NCBI GenBank assembly: GCA_028701715.1
Contig: JAQVQF010000023.1
Location: 1-15,669 of the forward strand
From: Eubacteriales bacterium
GTDB lineage: Bacteria; Bacillota; Clostridia; Oscillospirales; CAG-382
Direction of reading: 5' to 3'
Length of the DNA: 15,669 nt
Shown here: positions 1-8,458 of the stretch, piece by piece
Position numbering within the stretch: the stretch's first letter is position 1
Layout of the letters: each line of letters opens with the position of its first letter
The notes under the pieces: model-generated
Seen by the model: only the letters and a program-made list of their open reading frames with translations
Told to the model about the DNA's origin: nothing
Database searches by the model: none
Program-made: the position numbers and the translations under genes

Positions 1-2
1 TT

Positions 3-1616
3 GACTCATATTCGGTGGGCAGCGTTCCCGTTTCCTGCGACACGGTGGTCATCGGCAACGCCGCGCTTTTTAAGGGCAACAACCCAAGGGCGGTGATATT
101 GCTCGGCGTCAACGACGGAATTTTTCCGGCATCCCCCACGCAAAGCGGGGTTTTTGACACCAAGGAGCTGGGAGAGCTTGAAAAAAGGGGTATCAACTTG
201 GAAGACGGCTTCGAAAAACAGCTTGACAACGAAAGACTGTTCTTTTATACGGCGGTTGCGATGCCTTCCGAGCGGTTGTTTTGCGTATATACGGAAGGGG
301 AGGATAGCAGACCCTCCGTCGGCGCGCTCAGACTTATGAAGCTCCTTCCTTCGGCGTTGATGTCGGAATACGGCAAAAAAGCGGAGGAAACCGTTTTTTC
401 TCCCGCTTCAGCACGGGAAAATTCGAGCTTCGCTTCCGTGTCCGCCAAGAAAATGCTTTTCGATATGGGGCTTGACGACGCCGGAACAATAAAGGAATTT
501 CCGCTGTCCGACAAAAAAGCGGTTATAAACAACATAAACAGGAGCTGTATCGCATTATCGCCCACGAGTCTTGAAAAATATACATACTGCGGTTTTTCCT
601 ATTTCGGTCGTTTTGTGCTGCGGCTTGCCGAAAACAAAAAGGCAAAATTCGCTTATGCCGAAATAGGCAACTTCGTCCACAAGGTGCTGGAAATTTTTAT
701 ATCCTCCCGTGTCGGAGGCGGCGCTTTCTTCGTACCCGGCGATGAAGAAATAGCAGAGGAAGTGGATAAGCTGACCGAGGAATATATTCTGTCCGTGTGC
801 GGCGGCACGAGCGTCAAATCAAAGCGCTTCGGCTATACCTTGTCGAGATTGAAAATCACGCTGAGACTGCTTCTAAAAAACGTCTGCGAGGAGCTGGCGT
901 CAAGCCGGTTTGTACCGGAAGGCTTTGAGGTTAAGCTTAACGGCGAAAACGCCGTATATACCGCCGGAAACGGACTTAAAATTAATTTAAACGGCAAAAT
1001 CGACAGAATAGACATTTATAAAAAGGGCGGAAAAACCTATGTAAGGGTAGTCGATTATAAAACGGGAAGCAAGGTGTTTGACCGCAGGGCGCTCGATAAC
1101 GGACTTGATCTGCAGATGTTTTTATATCTTTTCGCCTACTGTTCCGGAATAAAGGATGCGGTACCGGCGGGAGTCACTTATCTGCCGGCAAGACTGGAAT
1201 GCAAAAAAGAAGACAACGGCGGGGAACCCGGGCTTGACTCTCTGACCGACAAGGCGTTCAAGCGCAGCGGGCTTATACTTCGCGACGCGGAAATCATCAA
1301 CGCCATGGAGGCCGGGGACACAAAGCGCTTTCTGCCGGTCAGAATAAACAAGGACGGTCAGCTCAGGGCGTCGCCGTATCTTGCGGACCTTGAGGAATTC
1401 GGCAGGCTGAAGGAAAAAACCGAATCATACATAAAAAAGCTCGCGGGGCTTATAGCCGACGGAGTGATGGACGTTTCTCCGCTGAAGCTGGACAGCAAAT
1501 ATGACGCCTGCGCTTATTGTGATATGAAGGCGGTATGCAGGCTTTCAACCGACCGTTCCGCGGCAAGAAAACAAGGCTTTTTTAACGATTGCGAGGTGAA
1601 CGGCAATGGCGAATGA
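3..1616 (+). CDS. addB: AddB, C-terminal part (5' end outside window)
   Basis: This is the last ~537 codons of the AddB subunit of the AddAB helicase-nuclease, which resects double-strand breaks up to Chi for recombination. The frame is open from position 3, and the family is normally about 1100-1170 aa, so the N-terminus lies off the window; the GTG at 15 is internal. The sequence begins in the helicase-like region (LLGVNDGIFP, then a conserved LDNERLFFYTA stretch). The RecB-type nuclease follows, with an acidic residue in GKIDRID (D at 1002-1004) and VVDYKTG (D at 1053, K at 1059). Four cysteines fit the AddB iron-sulfur cluster: one at 588-590 in YTYCGF, then CX2CX5C at 1509-1538. The gene overlaps addA by 11 nt. 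Identity is secure from motifs plus context; only the upstream boundary is unknown. Confidence 0.95.
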   Translation, partial: DSYSVGSVPVSCDTVVIGNAALFKGNNPRAVILLGVNDGIFPASPTQSGVFDTKELGELEKRGINLEDGFEKQLDNERLFFYTAVAMPSERLFCVYTEGEDSRPSVGALRLMKLLPSALMSEYGKKAEETVFSPASARENSSFASVSAKKMLFDMGLDDAGTIKEFPLSDKKAVINNINRSCIALSPTSLEKYTYCGFSYFGRFVLRLAENKKAKFAYAEIGNFVHKVLEIFISSRVGGGAFFVPGDEEIAEEVDKLTEEYILSVCGGTSVKSKRFGYTLSRLKITLRLLLKNVCEELASSRFVPEGFEVKLNGENAVYTAGNGLKINLNGKIDRIDIYKKGGKTYVRVVDYKTGSKVFDRRALDNGLDLQMFLYLFAYCSGIKDAVPAGVTYLPARLECKKEDNGGEPGLDSLTDKAFKRSGLILRDAEIINAMEAGDTKRFLPVRINKDGQLRASPYLADLEEFGRLKEKTESYIKKLAGLIADGVMDVSPLKLDSKYDACAYCDMKAVCRLSTDRSAARKQGFFNDCEVNGNGE

Positions 1617-4600
1617 AGTCGCTTTTACCCCGGCACAGAATGACGCAATAGCGACAAGAGGCAAAACCCTTCTTGTTTCCGCGGGCGCGGGCAGCGGTAA
1701 AACCACCGTGCTTACAAGAAGGATAATAGAGAGCATAAAGCGGGGCACGGATATTAACGACCTGCTTGTGGTCACCTTTACCAACGCCGCGGCGGCTTCG
1801 CTCAAGGACAAGCTGTATTCGTCGCTGCTTGCCGAATCCGCAGAAAACCCCTCGAACAGAAGGCTGATACATACAATCTACAATATACCCTCGGCAAAAA
1901 TATCCACCATTCATTCCTTTTGCCTTGACCTTATTCGGAACAATTTCGCCCGTCTTTCGCTCCCGCCCTCCATGAGAGTGGCGGACAAAGCCGAAAGCGG
2001 AATACTGCTCGAAACCTGTCTTGAGGATTTGACGGACGAAAGCTTTGAATCCGGGGACGAGAGCTTTATAACGCTGTGCGACGCGTTCGCGGGCGAAAAA
2101 AGCCTTGACGGCTTCAAGGAAACCGTCCATGCCGTATATAACAGATATCTCGCCTTCCCCTTCTGGAAGCGTTATATCGGCGACGCCGTCGAAAGAGAAA
2201 CCGTCCGCGTAAGGCTTGCGGAGGAACACGGTTTCATGAATACCGCCGCGGGCAGGGAAATCGCGGCGTTAATGAGGGAACGAATTTCAATGTTCCGCGG
2301 CGTGGCGAACGCTTTTTATGAACGGCTGACCGCCTGCGCGTATAAGGAAAACCATCTTAGAGCGCTTGACGGTATTTCGGACTATCTCTGCGGCCTTGAA
2401 GCGGTTTTCAGAAAAGAAAACGCAGGCTACAACGCGATAAAGGAATTTCTCAACACCCTTGAAATCCCAAACGCTTATACGACAGGCCTGCCCGAGGACG
2501 TTGCGGACGGGTATAAAAAACTGAAAGCCGTCATAATAAAAGAAATAAAGAGCTGGCAAAGCTGCTTTTCTCCGACCGAAAAAGAAGCCATAAACGATTA
2601 CGGACGCGTGCTTGAGTTAAACACGCTTATGAACGGCTTTATCATACGCCTTGACGATAAATACGCGTCGGCCAAAAAAGCGCGGGGAATACTCGATTTT
2701 GCCGACCTTGAGCAGTTTACGCTGGAATTGCTCGGCGAACACACGCCGGGCGGTGTGGTCAGGTCGGAGCTGTGCGGCGAGATACGAAAAGGCTTCGCCG
2801 AAATATATATTGACGAATATCAGGATATAAATCCGCTGCAGGACATGATTTTTCGCCTTTTGTCCAAGGAAAACAACCGTTTTATGGTCGGCGACGTAAA
2901 GCAGTCCATATACCGCTTCAGGAACGCGAAGGCGGATATTTTCCTCGGATATTTGAAAAGCTTCCCGACCCTTGACAAAAACGAAAGCGAAGCCAAGATT
3001 TTTCTCCCGGAAAATCACCGCAGCAAAAAGCCCATACTCGATTTCGTAAATCTGCTGTTCGATTCGCTTTATACTGAGGAAAACATGAACGCCTCCTATA
3101 AGGAAGAAAGGCTAGTGTATCCCGATAAACCGGTCGGCGAGCCGTTCCCCGTGTGCGTTAATATTTTCGGGGAAGGCGAGGACCCAGCCGCCGATGAGGC
3201 GGAATACGTTGCCGACATGATATGCCGTCTTGTAAATGCCGGAGAAGGCGGTAAAAAGTATAATTACGGGGATATGGCGCTTATACTCCGCTCCGTCGCC
3301 ACGAGCGCCGTCGAATACGAAAGAGCGTTTACCAAACGCGGCATACCCTATTCGGTGGCGAAAAGCGGTGATTTTCTGACGGAACCGGAAGTGCTGCTTG
3401 CGCTTTCCGTGCTCCGCGTTATGGACAATCCGCTTGACGACATTTCGCTTGCGGCCGCCATGCGCAGCCCGGTGTTTTGCTTTACCGCGGACGATCTGTA
3501 TGCGGTTAAGCGTTATTATGCGCGCGAATCGCTCTACGACTGTGTCGTAAAATGCGGCGCCGATTATAAAAGATTTTTAAATAAGGGGAAAAAGTATAAA
3601 ACAAGCGTAGATTTCCGACGAATAAAACGCATCGCACATCCTTTTATCGTCAGCGGAACCGCCGCGGGCGAAAGACCTGACACCGTAGTCAGAAAGAAAT
3701 GCCATGATTTTCTGACAAAGCTCGAAAAACTCCGTCGTTCCGGTACGGAAGCGCCGACAAACAGACTTATTTGGGAAATGTATATGAAAACGTCGCTTGT
3801 TTCTCTTTGCGCCGCCGATGAAAACGGAAAGAAAAAAAAGCAAAACCTTTATACCCTGTATCAATACGCTCTCGATTTCGAACGTTCCTCTTTTAAAGGA
3901 CTTTCCAGCTTTTTAAGCTATATAGGCGATATCGCCGATTCCTACGGAGCGGATTTGGCAAGCGATAGCGGCGACAAAAACAGAGTGAAGATAATGTCGG
4001 TGCATAAGTCCAAAGGAATGGAATTCCCCGTCTGCTTTGTGTCGTCGCTCGGCAGAAAGTTCAACAATACCGATATTTCGGCGAAATATATCGTCCGCGA
4101 TGACGGGTTTGTCTTTTATAATCTGCGCAGGAATAACGGTCTCAGCGAATATATGCCCCTTGTCAAGAAAGCCGCGGCGTACGAGGAAAAGAAAGCGCTG
4201 TACCGCGAGGAGCTGCGCTGCCTGTATGTGGCGCTGACGCGCGCCCGGGAAAGGCTGTTTGTAACCGGCAGGGTTAAAAACGTCGGCGACGATTACGGTA
4301 CGGAGGGAAAGGGCTTTTTTGAATCCGGATGCTTTATGGACTGGATATATCCGATATTGAACACCTCACCCAAGCTTTGCTTTACCCTGCGGCGGGAGGC
4401 GATTATTTCCGAAAACCGAGGAAATTCGGAAACAGCTGAAAAAACGGAGCTTATACCCGACAGCGTTTTCGCGGACGCGTTGAATTTCGTTTATCCTTAC
4501 GGCGGCGGCTATAGGGTGCCGGCGAAAGCGGCCGTGTCGGAGCTGAGAAAGGGAATACTCGAAGACGGCGAATACACCCGATCGATAGCCCGCGGCGAGG

Positions 4601-5154
4601 CGGGAAAAATCCCCTGTTTTATGCCTAAGCAAAGAGATTACTCTTCTGTGGGAACCGCAACGCATCTTTTCATGCAGTTTGCGGATTTTGAAAACGTCGA
4701 TAAAAAAGGCGTGGCGGCGGAAATAGAAAGGCTTGTGGGAATTAAGATGATTACCCCCGAGGAAGGAACGCTTATCGACGTTAAATCGGCGGAGGAATTT
4801 TTTAAAAGCCCGCTTAAAAAGCAAATATCCGAATCCCCCGCGGTATACCGTGAAAAACGTTTTAATCTTATCGAAAAATCCTCTCTTGTTTCGGACAAGG
4901 ACGGCGAGAGCGTTATGATTCAGGGTGTTATAGACTGCTTTTTCCAAAACCCCGACGGTACATATACAGTGGTGGATTACAAGACCGACCGTCTCCCGCG
5001 GGAAGGCGGAGAGGAAATTCTGATCTCGCGCCATTCCCTGCAGATAAAATATTACTGCCGCGCTGCGGAGAAAATAACCGGTAAAAGGGTGAACGGCGCG
5101 TATTTATACTCGTTTTCGCTGGGGAAAGCCATAGAGGTGGATTATGAAGGATAA
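1606..5154 (+). CDS. addA: AddA, ATP-dependent helicase/nuclease subunit A
   Basis: This 1182-aa protein is the ATP-driven 3'-5' helicase and nuclease subunit that partners AddB; its length is normal for the family. UvrD/RecB superfamily 1 motifs occur in order: Q motif (Q11), Walker A AGAGSGKT (26-33), VTFTNAAAASLKDKL (motif Ia), STIHSF, Walker B IDEYQD (402-407), GDVKQSIYRFR (from 429), ENHRS (around 469-473), SVHKSKGMEFP (798-808) and LYVALTRARERL (873-884). The C-terminal nuclease has GTATH (1016-1020), GVIDCFF (D1110) and VVDYKTDR (D1124, K1126). The ATG start at 1606 has GAGGTG at 1593-1598, 7 nt upstream, inside the end of addB. This 11-nt overlap implies translational coupling. No broken motif was seen, so the enzyme is probably active. 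Confidence 0.97.
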   Translation: MANEVAFTPAQNDAIATRGKTLLVSAGAGSGKTTVLTRRIIESIKRGTDINDLLVVTFTNAAAASLKDKLYSSLLAESAENPSNRRLIHTIYNIPSAKISTIHSFCLDLIRNNFARLSLPPSMRVADKAESGILLETCLEDLTDESFESGDESFITLCDAFAGEKSLDGFKETVHAVYNRYLAFPFWKRYIGDAVERETVRVRLAEEHGFMNTAAGREIAALMRERISMFRGVANAFYERLTACAYKENHLRALDGISDYLCGLEAVFRKENAGYNAIKEFLNTLEIPNAYTTGLPEDVADGYKKLKAVIIKEIKSWQSCFSPTEKEAINDYGRVLELNTLMNGFIIRLDDKYASAKKARGILDFADLEQFTLELLGEHTPGGVVRSELCGEIRKGFAEIYIDEYQDINPLQDMIFRLLSKENNRFMVGDVKQSIYRFRNAKADIFLGYLKSFPTLDKNESEAKIFLPENHRSKKPILDFVNLLFDSLYTEENMNASYKEERLVYPDKPVGEPFPVCVNIFGEGEDPAADEAEYVADMICRLVNAGEGGKKYNYGDMALILRSVATSAVEYERAFTKRGIPYSVAKSGDFLTEPEVLLALSVLRVMDNPLDDISLAAAMRSPVFCFTADDLYAVKRYYARESLYDCVVKCGADYKRFLNKGKKYKTSVDFRRIKRIAHPFIVSGTAAGERPDTVVRKKCHDFLTKLEKLRRSGTEAPTNRLIWEMYMKTSLVSLCAADENGKKKKQNLYTLYQYALDFERSSFKGLSSFLSYIGDIADSYGADLASDSGDKNRVKIMSVHKSKGMEFPVCFVSSLGRKFNNTDISAKYIVRDDGFVFYNLRRNNGLSEYMPLVKKAAAYEEKKALYREELRCLYVALTRARERLFVTGRVKNVGDDYGTEGKGFFESGCFMDWIYPILNTSPKLCFTLRREAIISENRGNSETAEKTELIPDSVFADALNFVYPYGGGYRVPAKAAVSELRKGILEDGEYTRSIARGEAGKIPCFMPKQRDYSSVGTATHLFMQFADFENVDKKGVAAEIERLVGIKMITPEEGTLIDVKSAEEFFKSPLKKQISESPAVYREKRFNLIEKSSLVSDKDGESVMIQGVIDCFFQNPDGTYTVVDYKTDRLPREGGEEILISRHSLQIKYYCRAAEKITGKRVNGAYLYSFSLGKAIEVDYEG

Positions 5155-5434
5155 ATTTATAGCGCGCTTCACATTGGCGGGAGCGGCGCTTTCGGCTTGT
5201 GAAATTCCTGCGGAAAAAAGGCTGGCTTTCGCAGAAAGCGGGGATATAAAAAACTCCCTGTCCGTTTCGGACGGGGAGCGCGTCATAGGCTATGTAATCG
5301 GCAGCGAAGCGGCTTTGATAAAAGCCTTCCTCGCGCGCGGCGTTAATATGTACGGAGTTTACGACGGCAAGGTGGAGGAAGAACAAATCGACAGACATGT
5401 GATAAAGGTTTTTTATATACCGGAGAGAATATAA
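5144..5434 (+). CDS. Small protein of unknown function, coupled to addA
   Basis: This gene encodes 96 aa that I do not recognise. It starts with ATG inside the last codons of addA (11-nt overlap), with GAGG at 5134-5137, 6 nt upstream. The same arrangement occurs at addB/addA, which argues for a real coupled gene. The product is soluble, with no signal peptide or membrane segment, and has mixed charge. It runs from MKDKFIARFTLAGAALSAC through a beta/alpha-like middle (ERVIGYVIG, EAALIKAFLARGVNMYGVYDG) to a C-terminal strand HVIKVFYIPERI. There is one cysteine (C19), and no nuclease, zinc-finger or ATP-binding motif. Co-expression with AddAB could mean a role in break repair, or it may only share the transcript. 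It is the last gene before a convergent operon. Confidence 0.72.
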   Translation: MKDKFIARFTLAGAALSACEIPAEKRLAFAESGDIKNSLSVSDGERVIGYVIGSEAALIKAFLARGVNMYGVYDGKVEEEQIDRHVIKVFYIPERI

Positions 5435-5484
5435 TTTATTTATTTAATGTTTATTCTTGATTATATAATTTTCGGTACAAGGTC

Positions 5485-5501
5485 AAAGCCGCGTCGGTTT
5501 T
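5485..5501. terminator. Possible weak terminator hairpin between convergent genes
   Basis: AAAGCCG, a CGT loop and CGGTTTT form a 7-bp stem with one G-U pair on the + strand. It lies between the end of the addA operon (+) and the end of rnhA (-). The rest of the 110-nt gap is AT-rich and holds no gene. The T-run is short and partly inside the stem, so the call is tentative. Confidence 0.35.
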
Positions 5502-5544
5502 AACTGTGTTTTCCCGTTTTTTATTATTTGCTTACGCGTTTGAT

Positions 5545-5988
5545 TTATTGCTTCGCAAACTTTTTTGCCTCGGCGACCGCCATTTCGTCGCATCTTTCAT
5601 TTTGCGGATGTCCGTCATGTCCCTTGATCCAGATAAATTTAACCTTATGCTTTTCCAGTAAGGGGAGCAGCTGTTCCCATAAATCCACATTTAGCGCCGG
5701 CGTTTTGCCGGCCTTTTTCCACCCCTTGGATTTCCAGGAATAAACCCATTTCTTTTCTATCGAGTCGATAACATATTTGGAATCGCTGTAAACGGTTACC
5801 TCGCAGCTTTCCAAAAGCGCGGACAACGCGGCAATCACGGCGGTAAGCTCCATGCGGTTGTTGGTGGTGGCAGCAAAACCCGCCGAAAGCTCTTTTGTTT
5901 TTCCGTTATGCTCAAGTATGGCGCCGTAGCCTCCCGGTCCGGGATTGCCGCTGCAGGCGCCGTCGGTGTATATGTTTACTTTTTTCAC
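5545..5988 (-). CDS. rnhA: Ribonuclease HI
   Basis: This 147-aa protein is RNase HI, which cleaves the RNA strand of RNA-DNA hybrids: primers, R-loops and misincorporated ribonucleotides. It is full length for the bacterial type. The catalytic residues are all present and line up with the E. coli enzyme: D9 in YTDGACSGNPGPGG, E47 in NNRMELTAV, D69 in YSDSKYV, H124 in KGHDGH and D134 in NERCDEMA. A basic, tryptophan-rich handle (W81 to K95, with SWKSKGWKKAGK) fits hybrid binding. The start is GTG (5986-5988), overlapping the TGA of the upstream helicase-loader gene as GTGA. No clear Shine-Dalgarno precedes it, so translation probably depends on coupling. It is the last gene of the leftward operon. 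Confidence 0.96.
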   Translation of the reverse strand: MKKVNIYTDGACSGNPGPGGYGAILEHNGKTKELSAGFAATTNNRMELTAVIAALSALLESCEVTVYSDSKYVIDSIEKKWVYSWKSKGWKKAGKTPALNVDLWEQLLPLLEKHKVKFIWIKGHDGHPQNERCDEMAVAEAKKFAKQ

Positions 5989-6902
5989 TTGATTTTAATC
6001 ATCCTTACGTCTTTTCCGATAAAACGCATCGTTGTGAATTCGCCGAGAATACGCGAAAACAAACGCGCGTTGTAAACGCTCTTCAATTCGGACAGGTCAT
6101 AATTGGTTGAAATTATCATGGGCTGTCCCGAAACGATTCGGCGGTCGATAAGTCCGGTAAGCGCCGAAATATTGAATTCGTTTTTAACCTCCACCCCAAG
6201 ATCGTCTATTATTAAGAGCTGACATTTGTAATATTTGTCGTCGGCGTCCGCGTCGGAGGTAAAGGATGCCTTGCGGCAATCGGAAATTATCCTCTGCGAC
6301 GATTCGTAAACAACATAATGACCCTTGCCCGCGGCGATATGCGCTATAGCCGCCGCAAGATGCGTTTTTCCGAGCCCCGTACCGCCGTACATAAGGATAT
6401 TTACGCTGTCCGGGGTAAAGCTTTCGGCATAGCTGCGGCAGGATTCCAAAACGCCTTTCATGGAAGAATCCGTACAGTAATCCAGCGAAAAGGTGTCGAA
6501 AGTGCAGTCTGTCAGACCCTTTCCCAGCACCGTTCTGCCCATTGCCGACTCGGCTTCGATTGCTTTCAGACAGGCGCATTTTTCAAGCTTAACAAAGCCC
6601 GTGTCGTTGCATACGGGGCAAACAAAACGCGGGGTGTCGAAGTTTTCGGGGTATCCGAGCGAAACGAGAATATTCTTCCTCCTTTCACGCAAACGCAGGC
6701 AGCTGCTTTTAACCTCATCCATTTTATCGTCGCTTTTAGCGGCATCGAGCATTTCAAGGGTTATATCGGCAAGCCTTTTGTCAATGGAGCTTATTTCGGG
6801 CGATATTTCATGCAGCAGAGCCGTCCTGTCATCGGCTTCCCGTATGGCCTTGTTACGTCTTGCGGAAAGAATCTCGCCGCTTCTCGGAGATGTCAATTCC
6901 AT
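5985..6902 (-). CDS. DnaC/DnaI-like helicase loader ATPase
   Basis: This 305-aa AAA+ protein of the DnaC/DnaI (IstB-like ATP-binding) family probably loads the replicative helicase at origins and restarted forks. An N-terminal helical region (about 1-90) carries heptad-like charge patterns. Next is a zinc-knuckle motif, CPVC at 95-98 and CAC at 109-111, as in DnaI-type loaders. The ATPase core has Walker A GGTGLGKT (173-180), Walker B LLIIDDLG (229-236), sensor 1 ISTN (264-267) and candidate arginine fingers R280/R284 in NARLFSRI. The ATG at 6902 has AGGCAGGCGG at 6911-6920, 8 nt upstream. The DnaD-like gene ends 44 nt upstream, and rnhA overlaps its stop. IstB transposition helpers share this core, but the zinc motif, the neighbours and the lack of a transposase favour a chromosomal primosome protein. 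Confidence 0.9.
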   Translation of the reverse strand: MELTSPRSGEILSARRNKAIREADDRTALLHEISPEISSIDKRLADITLEMLDAAKSDDKMDEVKSSCLRLRERRKNILVSLGYPENFDTPRFVCPVCNDTGFVKLEKCACLKAIEAESAMGRTVLGKGLTDCTFDTFSLDYCTDSSMKGVLESCRSYAESFTPDSVNILMYGGTGLGKTHLAAAIAHIAAGKGHYVVYESSQRIISDCRKASFTSDADADDKYYKCQLLIIDDLGVEVKNEFNISALTGLIDRRIVSGQPMIISTNYDLSELKSVYNARLFSRILGEFTTMRFIGKDVRMIKIK

Positions 6903-6946
6903 ATCATATGCCGCCTGCCTTTTTAAATTTTTTTCGTTCGTTCACC

Positions 6947-7852
6947 CTAATTTACCCCTCTTTTCATGGCTGCCTCAATAAATTCGTTGATATCAAAGCT
7001 GTCCGCGGGAAGTGTTTTCGCACCCTTTGAGCGTTGATTCTGTGTTTTTTGCGCGTCCTCTCCGCTCCTTACGCCCCGTTCATGCCAGTCGGTGAGTATT
7101 TTGTCAAGATAAGGGAGCTTCACTTCTCCTATCATGTCTATCATCTTTTCATACGCCGTTTTTATCACGTCGAAGGGAAGGTCAAAGTCGGTAAACCATC
7201 TTGTTATATAGCTTTCCTCTTTCGCGGAAAGCTTTCTCGCTCCGAAACCGCATAGCGTTATGAATCTGCTTTTCATATCCTCATGCTTTTGCTTTGCGGA
7301 AAGAGTCGCTTCCAGCTTTTCGTAAGTATCCACGCCCTCATCGTACAGGGAAAGCGCGGTTTGGGTTATGTAACGCATATTCGCCTTTCCGCGTGCGACG
7401 GCGTATGCCACCAATGTGCAGACAAAATCGGCGCCCAAGCCCGAAAAATGATAAATATTGTAAAGCAGACTTATATCGTTTTTATTAAGAACCTTACCCA
7501 GCATTTCCTCCACGGTATCCTTGAGAGATGCGAAATCATGCTCGTCCTTCATGGCCTGAGCCAAGGTTTCACCGTCATAGCTTTGTATAAGACCAACCCT
7601 TTTCGGCGCGGCTGCGGTCTGCTCTCCGCCGGAAATCAATCCCGCTTCGATCCAGAATTTAACGGCGTCCTCAAAATCGGCAACGGAAACGCCGATACCT
7701 TCCGAAGCCGAGGTCAATTCAAATTCACATGTGCTCATGCAGTAGACGAATACCTTAAGCTGCGTTTCGTTTATCTTTGACAAAAGAGGTATTATTTCGC
7801 CCGGCATTATAAAGCTGTCGTGAGCTGTGCAGCTTATTTTTATGTTTTTCAT
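6947..7852 (-). CDS. DnaD-like primosome protein with two DnaD/DnaB-type domains
   Basis: This 301-aa protein resembles clostridial DnaD domain proteins, which bind DNA with DnaA and recruit the helicase-loader complex. The N-terminal ~90 residues look like a winged-helix region (MPGEIIPLLSKINETQLKVF, VADFEDAVKFWIEAGLI). Two copies of the helical DnaD domain (DnaB_2 type) follow at about 108-182 and 195-262. The second carries the typical YLDKILTDWHERG (248-260), and the first has the weaker YITQTALSLY (161-170). A polar linker leads to a conserved-looking amphipathic tail, SFDINEFIEAAMKRG (285-299). The ATG at 7852 has GGAGG at 7859-7863, 6 nt upstream. Its place directly before the DnaC-like ATPase supports a joint role in helicase loading. 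Confidence 0.88.
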   Translation of the reverse strand: MKNIKISCTAHDSFIMPGEIIPLLSKINETQLKVFVYCMSTCEFELTSASEGIGVSVADFEDAVKFWIEAGLISGGEQTAAAPKRVGLIQSYDGETLAQAMKDEHDFASLKDTVEEMLGKVLNKNDISLLYNIYHFSGLGADFVCTLVAYAVARGKANMRYITQTALSLYDEGVDTYEKLEATLSAKQKHEDMKSRFITLCGFGARKLSAKEESYITRWFTDFDLPFDVIKTAYEKMIDMIGEVKLPYLDKILTDWHERGVRSGEDAQKTQNQRSKGAKTLPADSFDINEFIEAAMKRGVN

Positions 7853-7942
7853 CAGCCGCCTCCGATATGTTGCTGTTATACTGTTGTCGCGTTAATCGCA
7901 TTTATTATGATATAATATTTTATGCCCGAAAACCCGTCGGCG
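7853..7942. other. 90-nt AT-rich gap inside the leftward operon
   Basis: On the - strand there is a TATAAC 10-box-like sequence close to the DnaD gene, but no matching -35 box at 16-18 nt. No GC-rich hairpin with a T-run follows the DUF1934 stop. An internal promoter or partial terminator cannot be excluded, but nothing clear is visible. Read-through from the ddl promoter is the simplest view. Confidence 0.4.
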
Positions 7943-8398
7943 TTATGACGTGATAATATCCTCATGCGGATAAACCGAAAGAGAGATATGGCTGTTTTCG
8001 GCGCGGCTGCCTATAATATCCACCGTGTAGTTTACGTCCAGCCTGCCTCCGGTTTTGGATATGGTGTTTTTCAGCTCCTTGGTGCGAATGCGCAGCTCCA
8101 TCGGAAAATATCCGTTGCAGAATACGCAGCTGTGCGTTTTGCCTTCCTCGAAAATCATGTATGTACCGTTTCCGCCGCCGTGATTCATGGCGATCAGCTT
8201 TTCGCCTATCAGCTTGACGGTGGTTATCGCCGCGTCCCCGTCGGGGGCGCTTTCCATATATTCAAGGCGGAGTCCGCCGCGGGTGGCGTGTATAAATCCG
8301 TAAGCCGTGGTTTCGCGTGTTTCGGTTTCGCCGGAACCGTCGATGGGATTGCCGAGCAGCTTTTCGGTTTTTATATTAACATTAACCGGGATTTTCAT
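7943..8398 (-). CDS. DUF1934 (YwiB-like) beta-barrel protein
   Basis: This ~151-aa cytoplasmic protein fits the DUF1934/YwiB family, a small calycin-like beta-barrel of unknown function. Family-like features are the strand GFIHATRGGLRLEYMES, then TTVKLIGEKLIAMNHGG (glycines before the barrel turn), GTYMIFEEG and GYFPMELRIRTK. A final GGRLDVNYTVDIIG comes before the last strand HISLSVYPHE. Two starts are possible. The ATG at 8410 lies directly against the AAAGGA ribosome site (8411-8416), leaving no spacing. The ATG at 8398 has a 12-nt spacing, which is usable, and begins MKIPVNVNIKT, so I prefer it. murI ends 48 nt upstream. DUF1934 genes are often near murI or argS in Firmicutes, which supports the call. 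Confidence 0.85.
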   Translation of the reverse strand: MKIPVNVNIKTEKLLGNPIDGSGETETRETTAYGFIHATRGGLRLEYMESAPDGDAAITTVKLIGEKLIAMNHGGGNGTYMIFEEGKTHSCVFCNGYFPMELRIRTKELKNTISKTGGRLDVNYTVDIIGSRAENSHISLSVYPHEDIITS

Positions 8399-8458
8399 AT
8401 TTATGACCATTCCTTTTAAGATACTTTTTGTCCGAAAACAAAGCTTTCAGACCGGTGT

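Noticed and set aside
1582..2229. 215-codon open frame on the - strand
   Set aside because: It lies opposite the addB end and addA start, which carry clear helicase motifs in frame; no ribosome site or known motif; a GC-pattern shadow.
4366..5034. 222-codon open frame on the - strand
   Set aside because: It lies opposite the addA nuclease domain; its translation is rich in Arg, His and Phe, typical of an antisense shadow.
5985..6902. IstB transposition helper
   Set aside because: The ATPase core is shared, but the DnaI-like zinc motif, primosome neighbour and absence of a transposase or terminal repeats argue against it.
6318..6926. 202-codon and overlapping 162-codon open frames on the + strand
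   Set aside because: Antisense to the helicase-loader ATPase, whose Walker and zinc motifs are intact; no ribosome site.
7283..7780. 165-codon open frame on the + strand
   Set aside because: Antisense to the DnaD-like gene; no family features.
7964..8419. 151-codon open frame on the + strand
   Set aside because: Antisense to the DUF1934 gene, which matches its family and has a ribosome site.
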